Shown here in pieces: positions 18,370 to 28,070 of a stretch of DNA of 64,000 bases. The stretch comes from Methylobacter tundripaludum SV96 (GTDB lineage: Bacteria; Pseudomonadota; Gammaproteobacteria; Methylococcales; Methylomonadaceae), in assembly GCF_000190755.2 (NCBI RefSeq), contig NZ_JH109153.1, positions 991,872 through 1,055,871 on the forward strand, read 5' to 3'. Below the pieces are notes generated by a model. That model searched no databases. It was not told the origin of the DNA and saw only the letters and a program-made list of their open reading frames with translations. The first letter of the stretch is position 1, and every line of letters starts with the position of its first letter. The translations under genes were made by a program, and so were the position numbers.

Positions 18370-19586
18370 TTGATCGAGCTGGATTCCAGCTTTCGCGCCG
18401 TTACCGGCAGTTACGTAACATCTGGAAGGCCGAAGGGTACGGCGGAATTATCCGTCGAACGCGAACAGCACTAGTGCAATGGGCTACCCCGAAAGACATT
18501 ATGATGCCAGTCCGCCCTATTGATGTTATAGAGGCTGACCTATCCCGGCCTTTCCCTGTAATAGTTCCGAAGGCCGCCCCTGATCAGCCGGTATCCATCA
18601 ATTGGGTGATGATCCCTGCCGGTGCCGGGTCGGGCGGCCATACTACGCTATTCCGTATCATCAGATATCTTGAAGCACACGGATATGTCAACCGGGTTTA
18701 CTTCTACGATATTCACCACGTCGACCATCAATATTATGAATCGATCTTGCGTCATTCTTACGGTTTCCATGGGCATGTGGCAAATATTGACGATGGAATG
18801 GAAAACGCTCACGCTATTGTAGCCACCTCTTGGCCCACGGCATATCCAGTATTTAATGCTCGTAGTGAAGGAAAACGCTTTTACTTTGTACAGGATTTTG
18901 AACCTTACTTCTACCCCGCGGGAGCCTTAAACGTTCTAGCCGAAAATACCTACCGAATGGGTTTTCACGCCATTACCGCCGGCCGGTGGTTGGCGGAAAA
19001 ACTCCGTTCCGAGTTCTCTATGGATGCCGACTACTTCGAGTTCGGGAGCGATAGCTCTCACTATAAGCGCTTGTCGGATTGCCGGCGTTCCGGTGTAGCA
19101 TTCTACGCCAGGCCTGAAGTAGCGCGTCGCGGCTTCGAACTTGGACTGATGGCGCTCGAGATATTCGCTAAGCGTCGGCCGGAAATCGAACTTCACTTCT
19201 ACGGAGATAAGATGGGCAATCTGCCATTCACCTTCGTTGACCACGGTCGTGTTACACCCGAACAACTCAACGATATTTATAATCGGTGTTATGCGGGGCT
19301 AAGTTTATCTCTGACGAACGTATCGCTGGTTCCCCATGAGATGCTCGCGGCTGGATGTATACCTGTTGTTAATGATGCCGTTCACAACCGCATTGTCCTG
19401 GACAATCCATTTGTTCGTTATGCGCAGCTGAACCCACACGCATTGGCAGCAGAGCTTGAGGCCTTGGTCACGATGGTCGATTTCGACACGCTATCTCAGG
19501 CGGGTACGGCAAGCGTACACTCCGCGACCTGGGATGACGCGGGTGCTACTGTCGATGCTATATTTCGGCAAGCGTTCGGAGCGTGA
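18354..19586 (+). CDS. WsaF-like family 4 glycosyltransferase (rhamnosyltransferase-type)
   Basis: A 410-residue protein. The ATG at 18354 with AGAGGTGG before it was chosen over a GTG six bases earlier. It resembles WsaF-type transferases: INWVMIPAGAGSGGHTTLFRIIRYLE in the first domain, FYFVQDFEPYFYPAG in the middle, and SLTNVSLVPHEMLAAGCIPVVND in the second domain. WsaF is known from an S-layer glycan pathway, where it adds beta-1,2 rhamnose. Here the donor is not proven. About 75 N-terminal residues precede the recognised domain. A perfect hairpin starts at its stop codon. Confidence 0.8.
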   Translation: MARNMIDRAGFQLSRRYRQLRNIWKAEGYGGIIRRTRTALVQWATPKDIMMPVRPIDVIEADLSRPFPVIVPKAAPDQPVSINWVMIPAGAGSGGHTTLFRIIRYLEAHGYVNRVYFYDIHHVDHQYYESILRHSYGFHGHVANIDDGMENAHAIVATSWPTAYPVFNARSEGKRFYFVQDFEPYFYPAGALNVLAENTYRMGFHAITAGRWLAEKLRSEFSMDADYFEFGSDSSHYKRLSDCRRSGVAFYARPEVARRGFELGLMALEIFAKRRPEIELHFYGDKMGNLPFTFVDHGRVTPEQLNDIYNRCYAGLSLSLTNVSLVPHEMLAAGCIPVVNDAVHNRIVLDNPFVRYAQLNPHALAAELEALVTMVDFDTLSQAGTASVHSATWDDAGATVDAIFRQAFGA

Positions 19587-19603
19587 CAGATATCGTCTGT
19601 CAC
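19583..19603 (+). other. Hairpin overlapping the stop of the WsaF-like gene
   Basis: GTGACAGA at 19583-19590 pairs perfectly with TCTGTCAC at 19596-19603 around a 5-base loop; the TGA stop lies in the left arm. No T run follows, so it is not a classic intrinsic terminator. It may slow decay or mark a transcription-unit boundary before the ~90-base gap to the next glycosyltransferase. Confidence 0.5.
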
Positions 19604-19692
19604 ACTAGCAGGACTACTGGTCTAAAGCCTGCTATGGTCAAGGATAATTTTTTGAGAACCTTGTTATTGAGATAAATCAGAAGGAGAAAGAT

Positions 19693-20631
19693 ATGAAAGT
19701 ACATGGTCTTTGTATAGTTAAAGACGAAGCTGATGTCCTTGAGGAGTCCATGACAGCAGCACTGCGCTGGTGCGATCATGTTTATGTTTTCGATAACGGC
19801 AGCACCGACGGTACATGGGAACTCATCCATAAACTTGCTGAGCGCTATCCCCAGATCATTCCATACAAGCAGGACGATACTCCTTTCAGCGATGGTCTGC
19901 GTGCCGACATTTTTAATTCATTTCAGTCAAGATGTCGCCCGGGCGACTGGTGGTGTCGGCTTGATGCGGATGAGTTCTATATTGATGACCCTCGTATTTT
20001 TCTTGCTAAGATACCCACTAATGTCGACACGGTATGGACCGCTAGCTTCTCGTATTATTTTACTGATAAAGATGCGGAGCTATATCATCAGAATCCAGCA
20101 AAGTACTCTGAAACACCCGTTCAGCAGCGACTTCGCTTCTACGTTAATCATTGGAGTGAACCCCGATTTTTCAAACATCGAGATGGTATCGTCTGGACCC
20201 GTGAAGACGGTGGATGGCCAGAGTCTTTACATCGAGCGCAGGCTTACCCAGTTCGCATATGGGTAAAACACTATGCTTACCGTTCTCCCGAGCAAATCGA
20301 ACAGAGGCTACGGAGCAGGCGTACTGCAATCGAATCCGGAACGTCATTCGGTCATGAAGCGCTCGCAAATTGGAGCAGCGCTGTGGCGTCCGTACGCCAG
20401 ACGCGCGCCGGATTCGCTAATTCCAGCTCTGAGCTAGCGGGGGTGCATTGGGAAGAACGTGTCGTTCCGGCTTCCAGCCTAGACTTCGACGGTTTGGACC
20501 GTCGATACGTCGTCAACGAACAATTAATGCCGCAAATTCTTCAACCTAAATATTTGGATCTCAAGCGACTGCTGCCGGGGTTTATACGTAAAAATCTAAA
20601 ACGAGTACTGCGTTCATTGGGGCGAAAATAA
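19693..20631 (+). CDS. Family 2-like glycosyltransferase (Glyco_tranf_2_4 type)
   Basis: A 312-residue protein with AGAAGGAGAAAG before the ATG, one of the best ribosome sites in the locus. It has MKVHGLCIVKDEADVLEESM, VYVFDNGSTDGTWEL and WWCRLDADEFYID (DAD as the metal-binding motif). These features belong to the short GT2 relatives that act on cell-surface glycans. A basic tail (IRKNLKRVLRSLGRK) could hold it at the membrane. Donor and acceptor are unknown. Its codon mix is slightly more AT-rich than the first genes of the locus. Confidence 0.82.
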   Translation: MKVHGLCIVKDEADVLEESMTAALRWCDHVYVFDNGSTDGTWELIHKLAERYPQIIPYKQDDTPFSDGLRADIFNSFQSRCRPGDWWCRLDADEFYIDDPRIFLAKIPTNVDTVWTASFSYYFTDKDAELYHQNPAKYSETPVQQRLRFYVNHWSEPRFFKHRDGIVWTREDGGWPESLHRAQAYPVRIWVKHYAYRSPEQIEQRLRSRRTAIESGTSFGHEALANWSSAVASVRQTRAGFANSSSELAGVHWEERVVPASSLDFDGLDRRYVVNEQLMPQILQPKYLDLKRLLPGFIRKNLKRVLRSLGRK

Positions 20632-20765
20632 TTGCACTCCCATTTAGAACGAGCAAAGAAGGAATGGTTTGCGATACCGTATTTTGGATAGATTAGTGAG
20701 GAAAGTATTTTTGAATTATATGATTATTCATAACTTTATGTCTTTGATCCGAGATGAGGAAAGCA

Positions 20766-21959
20766 ATGAATCAACAAGATAAGCGAATTCGAGTTTTATA
20801 TAGCTTTCCGCACAAGCTAGGGGCCGATAGGATTTGCACAACTGCTTGGTATCAAGTGTATGGCTTGGCAAAGGCTGGAGCTGAAATTCTAGTGTTCCCG
20901 GGTGCTCTGAGTAGACCACTGCCAGCCGGCATAAAGATTAATCCAACCCTTTCTTGGGGAAAAATACGCATCCCGTATAAGGTTCTCGGTGACATGAGGG
21001 CTTTTTCTTTGCACGATTATATTGTTTCTCAGCGGCTCGAAAAATTGGCCGGGCAAATCGACATAGTCCACACTTGGCCGCTGGGCGCATTAAGAACATT
21101 GGAAACTGCAGCTCGTCTTGGTATACCTACAGTCATGGAAAGACCTAATGCACACACTAGATTCGCTTATGAAGTTGTGCAGAAGGAATGCGAACGGTTG
21201 GGGATGGTTTTGCCGCCAGATCACGAGCATTCGTATAAAGAGGACGTGCTCATCAAGGAGGAAGCTGAATACGCGTTAGCGACCCGGTTGCTGTGCCCGT
21301 CTGACTTTGTGGCACGTAGCTTCCAGGATCTTGGCTTCTCTAAAGAAAGACTCGCTCGACACCAATATGGTTTCGACGAACAGATCTATTATTCCGATTC
21401 GGGATCGCGTCAGGAGAGAGTCGGGCTGACCATGTTGTTTGTCGGTGGCTGCGCGCCAAGAAAAGGCGTTCATTATGCTTTGGAAGCATGGCTGAAATCT
21501 ACGGCATGCCACGAGGGAAAGTTCATGATCGCGGGTGGATTTGTCCCTGGATATGCTGAAAAACTTGCTTCGATGCTGTCTCATCCTAGTGTCCAGGTTT
21601 TAGGACATCGAACTGACGTACCCCAGCTCATGCGGCAGAGCGATATTCTGGTTCTGCCAAGCATTGAAGAAGGAAGCGCGCTCGTGACTTCGGAGGCGCG
21701 AGGCAGCGGATGTGTCTTGCTGGTATCGGAGGCCGCCGGTGCGATTTGTGAGCATATGGAAAATGCACTTGTGCATCGGGTCAGTGATGTCTCGACGCTC
21801 ACCCAACACATTAATCTGCTGCAAGAGGATCGCGAATTTTTGCAGCGATTGCGGACAGAGAGTCTTCGCCTTGTCCCGGAAATCACCTGGAATGCAGCTG
21901 GAGTGAAATTACTGGATGTTTATCGTGAAACCATCGCCGCGTATGCGGGAGCACAATAA
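20766..21959 (+). CDS. Family 4 glycosyltransferase
   Basis: A 397-residue GT-B enzyme. The ATG at 20766 with GAGGA at 20756-20760 was preferred over an ATG 12 bases earlier that overlaps this site. The second domain shows MLFVGGCAPRKGVHYALEAW, VQVLGHRTDVPQLMRQSDILVLPS and EEGSALVTSEARGSG, the EX7E motif of retaining transferases. VMERPNAHTRFA occurs in the first domain. It is the last glycosyltransferase of the main run; two genes of opposite orientation follow, so it probably ends the transcription unit. The sugar is unknown. Confidence 0.87.
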   Translation: MNQQDKRIRVLYSFPHKLGADRICTTAWYQVYGLAKAGAEILVFPGALSRPLPAGIKINPTLSWGKIRIPYKVLGDMRAFSLHDYIVSQRLEKLAGQIDIVHTWPLGALRTLETAARLGIPTVMERPNAHTRFAYEVVQKECERLGMVLPPDHEHSYKEDVLIKEEAEYALATRLLCPSDFVARSFQDLGFSKERLARHQYGFDEQIYYSDSGSRQERVGLTMLFVGGCAPRKGVHYALEAWLKSTACHEGKFMIAGGFVPGYAEKLASMLSHPSVQVLGHRTDVPQLMRQSDILVLPSIEEGSALVTSEARGSGCVLLVSEAAGAICEHMENALVHRVSDVSTLTQHINLLQEDREFLQRLRTESLRLVPEITWNAAGVKLLDVYRETIAAYAGAQ

Positions 21960-22165
21960 TAAAAGAACGAATACGGAAAAGAGGGCTGTATTGAGTGAAA
22001 ACGTAAGATTATAGAATGGTAATCTTGAAATGCAGCCCGCCCCGCGACCAGTCGATGAAAAACTCTCACTTACATCTTTCCAGAAATCGGAGCGGGATGC
22101 CCGCTAGTCAACTGCTTTGCTGTCCCTGCAAATTCCTCAAACAGCCTTCAGCATGTTGACCTCTC

Positions 22166-23377
22166 TCAGTTCACCCGCAAATTCGTAGGTGCAGAGAGTA
22201 TGGCTACGGAGGGGGGCGTCGTTGTTGTGCCGCCTGTGCCGATAGAGTTAATACCCACGTTGGTTCCGTCAGAAGCGGCTCCGTAGCCCAAAGAGCTTGA
22301 TGTTAATTGATAACCAGCCGGTGTGGTAGGACTAGTACCGCCAATAAACGTTGGAGTGCCAATGAGGTTATTGGTGCCATTGGCTGAGCCGCTACTGTCG
22401 AACAGGTTATGCATAATGGTGCAACTAGTACAGTTCAAACTAAAGTTGGCATTAATCATAATATTATCCTGAACTGACGCATTGGTACTTGCAGGTGATC
22501 CGGTTTTTGCATCAATGTCCACGGCTGTCCCTCTAACTGTATTGTGCTTAAACGTACCGTTTTTATGACTACCAAGTTGAACTGAATTTGCCCCTCCACT
22601 ACTCGCCCAAAATACATTGTTAGTGATTACCTCGGTATCGCCTCCATCAGGAGCCATAATGAAAGTAGAGTCATTCGTAAAAATATTTCCAGTTATTGTT
22701 GTATGGGATTGACCGTAAAGCTGAAGAGCGTCAACATGACGGCCATAATTTCCCTGTTGAATCCCCTCAAAAACATTTCCAGGCCCGATTACAACACCAT
22801 AAGTGCCAACCTGTATGCCGTCAGACTCCCCGCCACCGCCAAAGTGATTGTTGGTAATGGTAACGCCTACAGGCTGAGAGCCCATTGGGTATGAAGATAC
22901 CTGTAAACGTCCTTCAGCGCAGTTAGCACAAACAGATATACCGTCGAATGTATTGTTATCAATCAGAATATTGGCATTGACCATGCCTGATGTACCAATA
23001 GACGCTTGACCGGTAAACTTACTTCCAGCAACAGTGATATTTTTGGTAGTGCTATCGGATATATCCATCCCTGCTATCGTTAAATTCTGGAACTTAAGAT
23101 GGTTGGAACCGTTACTTATGCTGAGGGATGAAACTGAGGCGCCCTGTCCGGAAACCGATTGCACGATAACATCGCTCGTTTTGACAATATTGGAAAGGCT
23201 TACTCCGCCATAACTTCCTGAATTTAAACAAATTGTTGAGCCGGCAGCGGCACCCGAAATGGCTGTAGCCACATTGGCACCAGGGCTCAGGGTTTGGGTA
23301 CAAGCAGCCCAAGAAACTTGGGATGATCCAAGTAGAATGGAAAACAAAATGATTTTTTTAAAATGGTAGGTTTTCAT
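22166..23377 (-). CDS. Secreted right-handed parallel beta-helix protein
   Basis: A 403-residue protein with a signal peptide (residues 1-24, cut after VSWA). The rest is a repetitive Asn/Gly/Ile-rich solenoid (LKFQNLTIAGMDIS, ILIDNNTFDGI, VTITNNHFGGG), as in pectate-lyase-like and PL6-like proteins. Such proteins degrade, epimerise or bind acidic polysaccharides outside the cytoplasm. No catalytic residues can be assigned with confidence. It ends with a Thr/Pro linker and APTNLRVN, which resembles the first strand of a fibronectin type III domain that is then missing. It may cleave or trim the polymer made by the locus. Confidence 0.72.
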   Translation of the reverse strand: MKTYHFKKIILFSILLGSSQVSWAACTQTLSPGANVATAISGAAAGSTICLNSGSYGGVSLSNIVKTSDVIVQSVSGQGASVSSLSISNGSNHLKFQNLTIAGMDISDSTTKNITVAGSKFTGQASIGTSGMVNANILIDNNTFDGISVCANCAEGRLQVSSYPMGSQPVGVTITNNHFGGGGESDGIQVGTYGVVIGPGNVFEGIQQGNYGRHVDALQLYGQSHTTITGNIFTNDSTFIMAPDGGDTEVITNNVFWASSGGANSVQLGSHKNGTFKHNTVRGTAVDIDAKTGSPASTNASVQDNIMINANFSLNCTSCTIMHNLFDSSGSANGTNNLIGTPTFIGGTSPTTPAGYQLTSSSLGYGAASDGTNVGINSIGTGGTTTTPPSVAILSAPTNLRVN

Positions 23378-23644
23378 TAATTTCTCTTTACAAAATATAT
23401 TAAGTTGAAATGGTTAGGCATCAACACTCATCTATAAATATCGATTTCAGATTTTGTTAATTATGCACTAGCTAACATGTCCTTGATCAGACATTTGTTC
23501 GCCAGAAACTGCCTCCAGCTCAGTTGGATCCAAATGCCGGTAGATTATTACCGGCCCGCCTGTGCGGTAGCCGACGGAGACTGGCCTCGCCCAATGCGAT
23601 GCCAGCCCCATCGGTATGCCGCTTAAGCTGTCATTGACCCGTTA

Positions 23645-25423
23645 TTAATAGCCATTCCCAAAGGCTGACATATTCGAACTGGCTTTATATGCCGAGCCAG
23701 TCCATGTAGCGGGTAAGCTCGTCAGGGTGGTGGAAGCACTCGATTCCAGCGCACCGGTTCCCGATCCCAATAGATCAAGGAATCCGATTTGCCCTTTCGA
23801 TCCCAGTATCGCAATCCAATAAGGCTGGGCTGCGGTAACAGAGGCTACGGGAACCGGTACCAAGTTCCACGCTCCAGACTTAAGCGTACTCAATTTACCT
23901 TGAGCGACAAGAGCCCCAGGATGACCGCTATTGTCCTTATAAACACCGGCAACCAGTTCCGTTGCAGTTGAGCTTGCATCCAGATAAACCTGCACAGTGG
24001 TTACTACGCCGGTCTTCTGAGGTGTCGTCCGGTATGCTTGCGCTGTACCCTGCGGTTTATAATCGACCCAAGGCTCTTTGATTTTGTCGCCCATTACAAA
24101 CTGCTGCGGATTTGAAACACTGACTGCAGTCTTTAAGTTGTAAGTGACTTCTGTTGCGGTCAAAGCCCGATTATAAATGCGTACCTCATCAATATAGCCT
24201 TGGAAATACTCGCCCCAAACACTGTTTCCACCGATGCGCAACGCGCCTGTAGATTGCTGAATCAGGCCAGTCTGTGCTCGCTTGGCAACCTCTACACCGT
24301 TCACATAAATCCGCTGATATTGCCCATCATAGGTTGACACAAGATGTGCCCACTGATTTGCCGGCAACTGGCTGGGACCTGATATGACGCGATAACTTCC
24401 ATCATTGAAAGAAGAAAGAGGTACATTGGCATCCTCATTGGCATAGAGGTTATAGACCGCCCCTCCGGACTTTTCCTTCGAGAATACAGTTTTTCCGCCG
24501 GTAGTCAGGGATGTTGGATACACCCATGCCTCAAGGGTCATACTGGTTGAAAGATCCAGTGCTGCGCTGTCATTGACTGAGACCCAGGCATTCGTACCAT
24601 TAAAACTCAGTGCATTTCCACTATGACCGTTGGTTATCCTGGTTGCATTACTAATAGTGCCGAGGTTACCTTGACCCGATGCATCCGCAACAGTAGTGCC
24701 ACTGACTTCATCAAAGCCATAGGCTGCCACCAAGCCGGTATTACTGGTAGATGTAGTCGGCGCTGGAGTCGGAGTCGGAGTCGGCGCTGGCGCTGGAGTC
24801 GAAGTCGCCGTCACGGTAATCAGGTTCGGATAGGTCTTGGTGATGCTTCCGCTGGCTCCGGTTACCGTCAGGCTTACACTATACGTCCCTGGGGTCGCAT
24901 AGGTCGCTGTGGTAACTTTAGCCGTTGTGTTCGTCACGGTAGGCGTGTAGGAACCGGGAAAAGACCATGCCCAGCTGGTAATGGTCCCGGTTGTGACAGG
25001 CGTGAAATCCACCGCCAAAGTTGCGACACCGCTGGTTTTACTTGCTGTAAAATCCGCCGTTACTGCCGTCGTCGCGGCAGGTACTGTCAAATTGGACTCA
25101 TTAGAATAAGCGCTCTCGACGGTCTTGGTCGAATCATAGGCCTTCACAGCGAAATAGTATTTGGTACCCGCTTGTAGACCCGATACCGCGGAAGTAGTTG
25201 CATTGCCTACATCAATGGTTGAGGTGTAATTGCCGCTACTTAAACCGTAAGCTACTTTATATCCCCCCACACTGGATGACGTACTGGCATTCCAGGCGAG
25301 GTTTGCGCTTCCAGCTAATAAATTGCCACTGAATAAAAACAGGGCGAGTCCGACCAACAAAAAGTGAGGGAACAGCTCGCGCAAGGAGGTGTTCGTAAGA
25401 TAATTTTTCATAATAGATTCCAT
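23645..25423 (-). CDS. Secreted FN3-PKD-LamG multidomain protein
   Basis: A protein of up to 592 residues; a second Met four codons in (25411) is an alternative start. A hydrophobic signal segment at ~20-37 is followed by a fibronectin type III domain (~38-112) and a PKD domain (~119-205, SWAWSFPG and TYATPGTYSVSLTV). A Pro/Thr linker (~206-222) leads to a LamG/concanavalin-type domain (~226-430, TLEAWVYPTS, YIDEVRIYNRALTATEV) and a ~150-residue C-terminal beta domain. These are carbohydrate-binding and adhesion folds. It probably binds surface or environmental polysaccharide outside the cell. No enzyme domain is visible. Confidence 0.8.
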   Translation of the reverse strand: MESIMKNYLTNTSLRELFPHFLLVGLALFLFSGNLLAGSANLAWNASTSSSVGGYKVAYGLSSGNYTSTIDVGNATTSAVSGLQAGTKYYFAVKAYDSTKTVESAYSNESNLTVPAATTAVTADFTASKTSGVATLAVDFTPVTTGTITSWAWSFPGSYTPTVTNTTAKVTTATYATPGTYSVSLTVTGASGSITKTYPNLITVTATSTPAPAPTPTPTPAPTTSTSNTGLVAAYGFDEVSGTTVADASGQGNLGTISNATRITNGHSGNALSFNGTNAWVSVNDSAALDLSTSMTLEAWVYPTSLTTGGKTVFSKEKSGGAVYNLYANEDANVPLSSFNDGSYRVISGPSQLPANQWAHLVSTYDGQYQRIYVNGVEVAKRAQTGLIQQSTGALRIGGNSVWGEYFQGYIDEVRIYNRALTATEVTYNLKTAVSVSNPQQFVMGDKIKEPWVDYKPQGTAQAYRTTPQKTGVVTTVQVYLDASSTATELVAGVYKDNSGHPGALVAQGKLSTLKSGAWNLVPVPVASVTAAQPYWIAILGSKGQIGFLDLLGSGTGALESSASTTLTSLPATWTGSAYKASSNMSAFGNGY

Positions 25424-25752
25424 AGTCCTCTTAATTGGATTTAAAGGCGTAGGGGGTAATTCTAGGGGGCTGAGACAAGCTAAAGACCGCTTCTGAAAAG
25501 CGGATTAGGGGCGAAAGCAAAAATACCAATTTAGTCGATTTATTCATAATGTTACCTCTAATACATAAGACCATTAATTTACGAGACATTCGATCTCTAT
25601 TTTTTATATCATATTGAATTATATTGAAAATTTATAAGAATCATATGATCCATTTCATCCATGCAAAAGGATTTCTATAAGACTCGCCTAAAGTGTAACG
25701 TAGAAAAATCACAAAAATCGTGAAGTCTCTTCCATTTTATCCATGCGATATT

Positions 25753-26176
25753 ATTTCTATATAACTCAACTAGAGTGTATTGCTGGAATATTAACGTTTT
25801 CTTAAATATACGTACTATTACTTACATATTTTTACGTAGGTGATAACACGTAAGCATTGACGCTTACTGCCCCCCCCCCCCTATGTCGTTAGCCGCTTCA
25901 CTGAAATTAATTTACTCACCAGGCGGCTCAAATCAGGACGTCCCATTTGAGCAAGATTGGGTTACATATTTCTATATACCCCGCTTAAAGTGTATTAATC
26001 AGACATTAACGCTTGCTTAAATTACGTACTATTAGTTACATGTTTTTACGTAGGCAAAAGTACATAGGTATTAGTGCTATTTGACAGTCAATATGTCGTT
26101 AGGTAGCCTATTGAAATGACTTTACTCATCAGTCGGACCAAGCCAGGACGTCCCATTTGAGCGCAATTGGGTTACG
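25753..26176 (+). repeat. Two degenerate direct copies of a ~215-base unit
   Basis: Copy 1 (about 25753-25966) and copy 2 (about 25968-26176) share several blocks in the same order. They are ATTTCTATATA near the start, AGTGTAT, ATTAACG, ACGTACTATTA, TTTTTACGTAGG, TATGTCGTTAG, TTTACTCA and AGGACGTCCCATTTGAGC, then ATTGGGTTAC at the end. A third partial copy of the first block lies at 25655-25700. The arrangement looks like a duplicated regulatory region upstream of the flippase gene. Confidence 0.7.
25870..25881. repeat. Homopolymer run of 12 C
   Basis: Twelve consecutive C lie in the first copy of the duplicated region; copy 2 has no such run at the same place. Runs of this length are prone to slipped-strand change, so the length could vary between cells or be mis-assembled. 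Confidence 0.9.
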
Positions 26177-26324
26177 TTCCAGTGTGACCTCGAGCCAACA
26201 CCGCTTTCTTAGGGGGTAGTGGCGACGAAGAAGCGAAAAATGGCGCTAATAGATCTCGGAAAAGATCGTTTGTTGTGGCAATTCAGCATGTTCGGCTTTA
26301 GCATCTTACTAATATGGAAATTCC

Positions 26325-28070
26325 ATGACTAAAAAACATACCTACGGACAGATTTTAAAGTCTTCGGCGTTGATCGGCGGTTCGTCGATGCTGAACATCA
26401 TCATTGGGATCATTCGCACCAAGGCTATGGCGATGTTGCTGGGCCCGTCCGGAGTCGGCTTGATGGGCCTGTACGGATCGATTACCGACCTTACGATTAG
26501 CGTTGCCGGCATGGGCATTAATAGTAGCGGTGTGCGGCAGATTGCCGAGGCCGTCGGCTCGGACGACACGGAGCGGATCGCGCGAACTGCCGCAGTGCTG
26601 CGACGAATATCGATCTTGCTCGGAGTGCTTGGCGCAGTTTTTCTTATCGGGTTTTCCGGGCCGCTGTCGAAGCTGACTTTTGGCAACGACCAACATGCTA
26701 CTGCTGTAGCGCTACTGTCAATTGCTGTATTTTTCAATCTAGTCTCCGCAGGTCAGGGCGCATTGATACAAGGCATGCGCAGAATCTCCGACCTCGCCAA
26801 GATGAGTGTATTGGGGGCGCTTTTCGGGACGCTCATCAGCATCCCCACGGTATATTTTCTCCGCGAAGAGGGTGTAGTAATATCGCTCGTACTTGTCGCC
26901 GCGATGACGCTCCTCACGTCATGGTGGTACAGCCGAAAAATACAGACACAAATGCATACAATATCGGCTTCTCAAGTGGGGCAGGAAGCAGCGGCCCTGT
27001 TGAAGCTCGGTTTCGCATTCATGGTCAGCGGCTTGTTGATGACTGGGGCCGCCTATGCGGTGCGCCTCATAGTCGTTCGCAAAGTCGGCTTCGACGCAGC
27101 AGGATTGTACCAATCGGCTTGGGCGCTGGGTGGACTCTATATCGGATTCATTTTGCAGGCGATGGGAGCGGACTTCTATCCTCGCTTAGCCGCTATCGCC
27201 AAGGACAATCCCGAATGCAACCGCGTGGTGAATGAACAAGCCCATGTCAGCATGTTGTTAGCAGGACCGGGCATTATAGCAACCCTGACCTTTGCACCAC
27301 TGGTCATCGCGCTCTTCTACACCCCTAAATTCGAAGGCGCGGTGGAAATCTTGCGCTGGCTATGTCTGGGCATGATCCTTCGCGTGATTTCCTGGCCGAT
27401 GGGCTTTATTATCGTCGCAAAAAACGTGCAAAACCTCCTGATATTTTCAGAGCTGGCTTGGACTGTCGTCTACCTTGGTCTCGCTTGGGTCTGTGTGAGC
27501 TCTTTCGGTTTGAAGGGTGCCGGTATCGCGTTCTTTGGATCCTATGTTTTTCATGCGTTTATGATCTACGCAATCGTTCGGCGGCTCAGCGGTTTTCGCT
27601 GCTCCACCGCGAACTTGCAAACAAGTTTTCTGTTTCTTGGCTTGATCGTAGTCGTTTTCTGCGGCTTCTATGCATTGCCATTTTTGTTGGCGATGGGGGT
27701 CGGTACACTGGCTGTTTTACTAAGCGGTGTTTACTCGATTCAAGTTTTCCTCAATCTCATTTCACTGGATAGAATTCCGCGTCCGGTACTAAAGTCACTG
27801 CAATGGCTCCGTCTTGCGCCCTCTGGTTATAGCGGACTCAATGACTTGGAACCTATTTCCAAAACCGCGATAAGCGACTCAGCTGTGAAAAACAAGCTAT
27901 TTGTAGACATAAAATGGTCAATATTGGCATTCATGGTTTGCGCTTTATTTTCCATGTGGATTTATGGGTATGACCGGGGCGCTGACTGGTCGGTCGGATT
28001 GGATTCTTTTGAGTCGAAGCTTGAGATGTTACTGTCAATTTTTCATATTAAGATAAACAGCGGAATTTGA
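26325..28070 (+). CDS. Wzx-type polysaccharide flippase (MOP superfamily)
   Basis: A 581-residue membrane protein with about twelve helices in the first ~470 residues, beginning SSALIGGSSMLNIIIGIIRTKAMAMLLGPSGVGLMGLY, as in O-antigen translocases. It should move the lipid-linked repeat unit to the periplasmic side of the inner membrane. It is ~100 residues longer than usual. The tail contains a soluble stretch and one more hydrophobic helix (WSILAFMVCALFSMWIYGY), which has no known role. It stands alone downstream of the repeat-rich control region, apart from the glycosyltransferase run. Confidence 0.85.
   Translation: MTKKHTYGQILKSSALIGGSSMLNIIIGIIRTKAMAMLLGPSGVGLMGLYGSITDLTISVAGMGINSSGVRQIAEAVGSDDTERIARTAAVLRRISILLGVLGAVFLIGFSGPLSKLTFGNDQHATAVALLSIAVFFNLVSAGQGALIQGMRRISDLAKMSVLGALFGTLISIPTVYFLREEGVVISLVLVAAMTLLTSWWYSRKIQTQMHTISASQVGQEAAALLKLGFAFMVSGLLMTGAAYAVRLIVVRKVGFDAAGLYQSAWALGGLYIGFILQAMGADFYPRLAAIAKDNPECNRVVNEQAHVSMLLAGPGIIATLTFAPLVIALFYTPKFEGAVEILRWLCLGMILRVISWPMGFIIVAKNVQNLLIFSELAWTVVYLGLAWVCVSSFGLKGAGIAFFGSYVFHAFMIYAIVRRLSGFRCSTANLQTSFLFLGLIVVVFCGFYALPFLLAMGVGTLAVLLSGVYSIQVFLNLISLDRIPRPVLKSLQWLRLAPSGYSGLNDLEPISKTAISDSAVKNKLFVDIKWSILAFMVCALFSMWIYGYDRGADWSVGLDSFESKLEMLLSIFHIKINSGI

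Larger units (their letters stand above)
25424..26324. other. 900-base AT-rich control region with repeats
   Basis: This gap lies between a leftward secreted-protein gene and the rightward flippase, so it should hold divergent promoters. It contains no open frame I can support. It does contain three copies of a short ATTTCTATA ... AGTGTA motif, a degenerate direct duplication of about 215 bases and a run of 12 C, each listed separately. Confidence 0.6.

Noticed and set aside
23468-23611. 47-codon - strand frame downstream of the LamG-type gene (begins MGLASHWARPVSVGY)
   Set aside because: Protein-like composition but no ribosome site, no known family and short length; kept out of the feature list.
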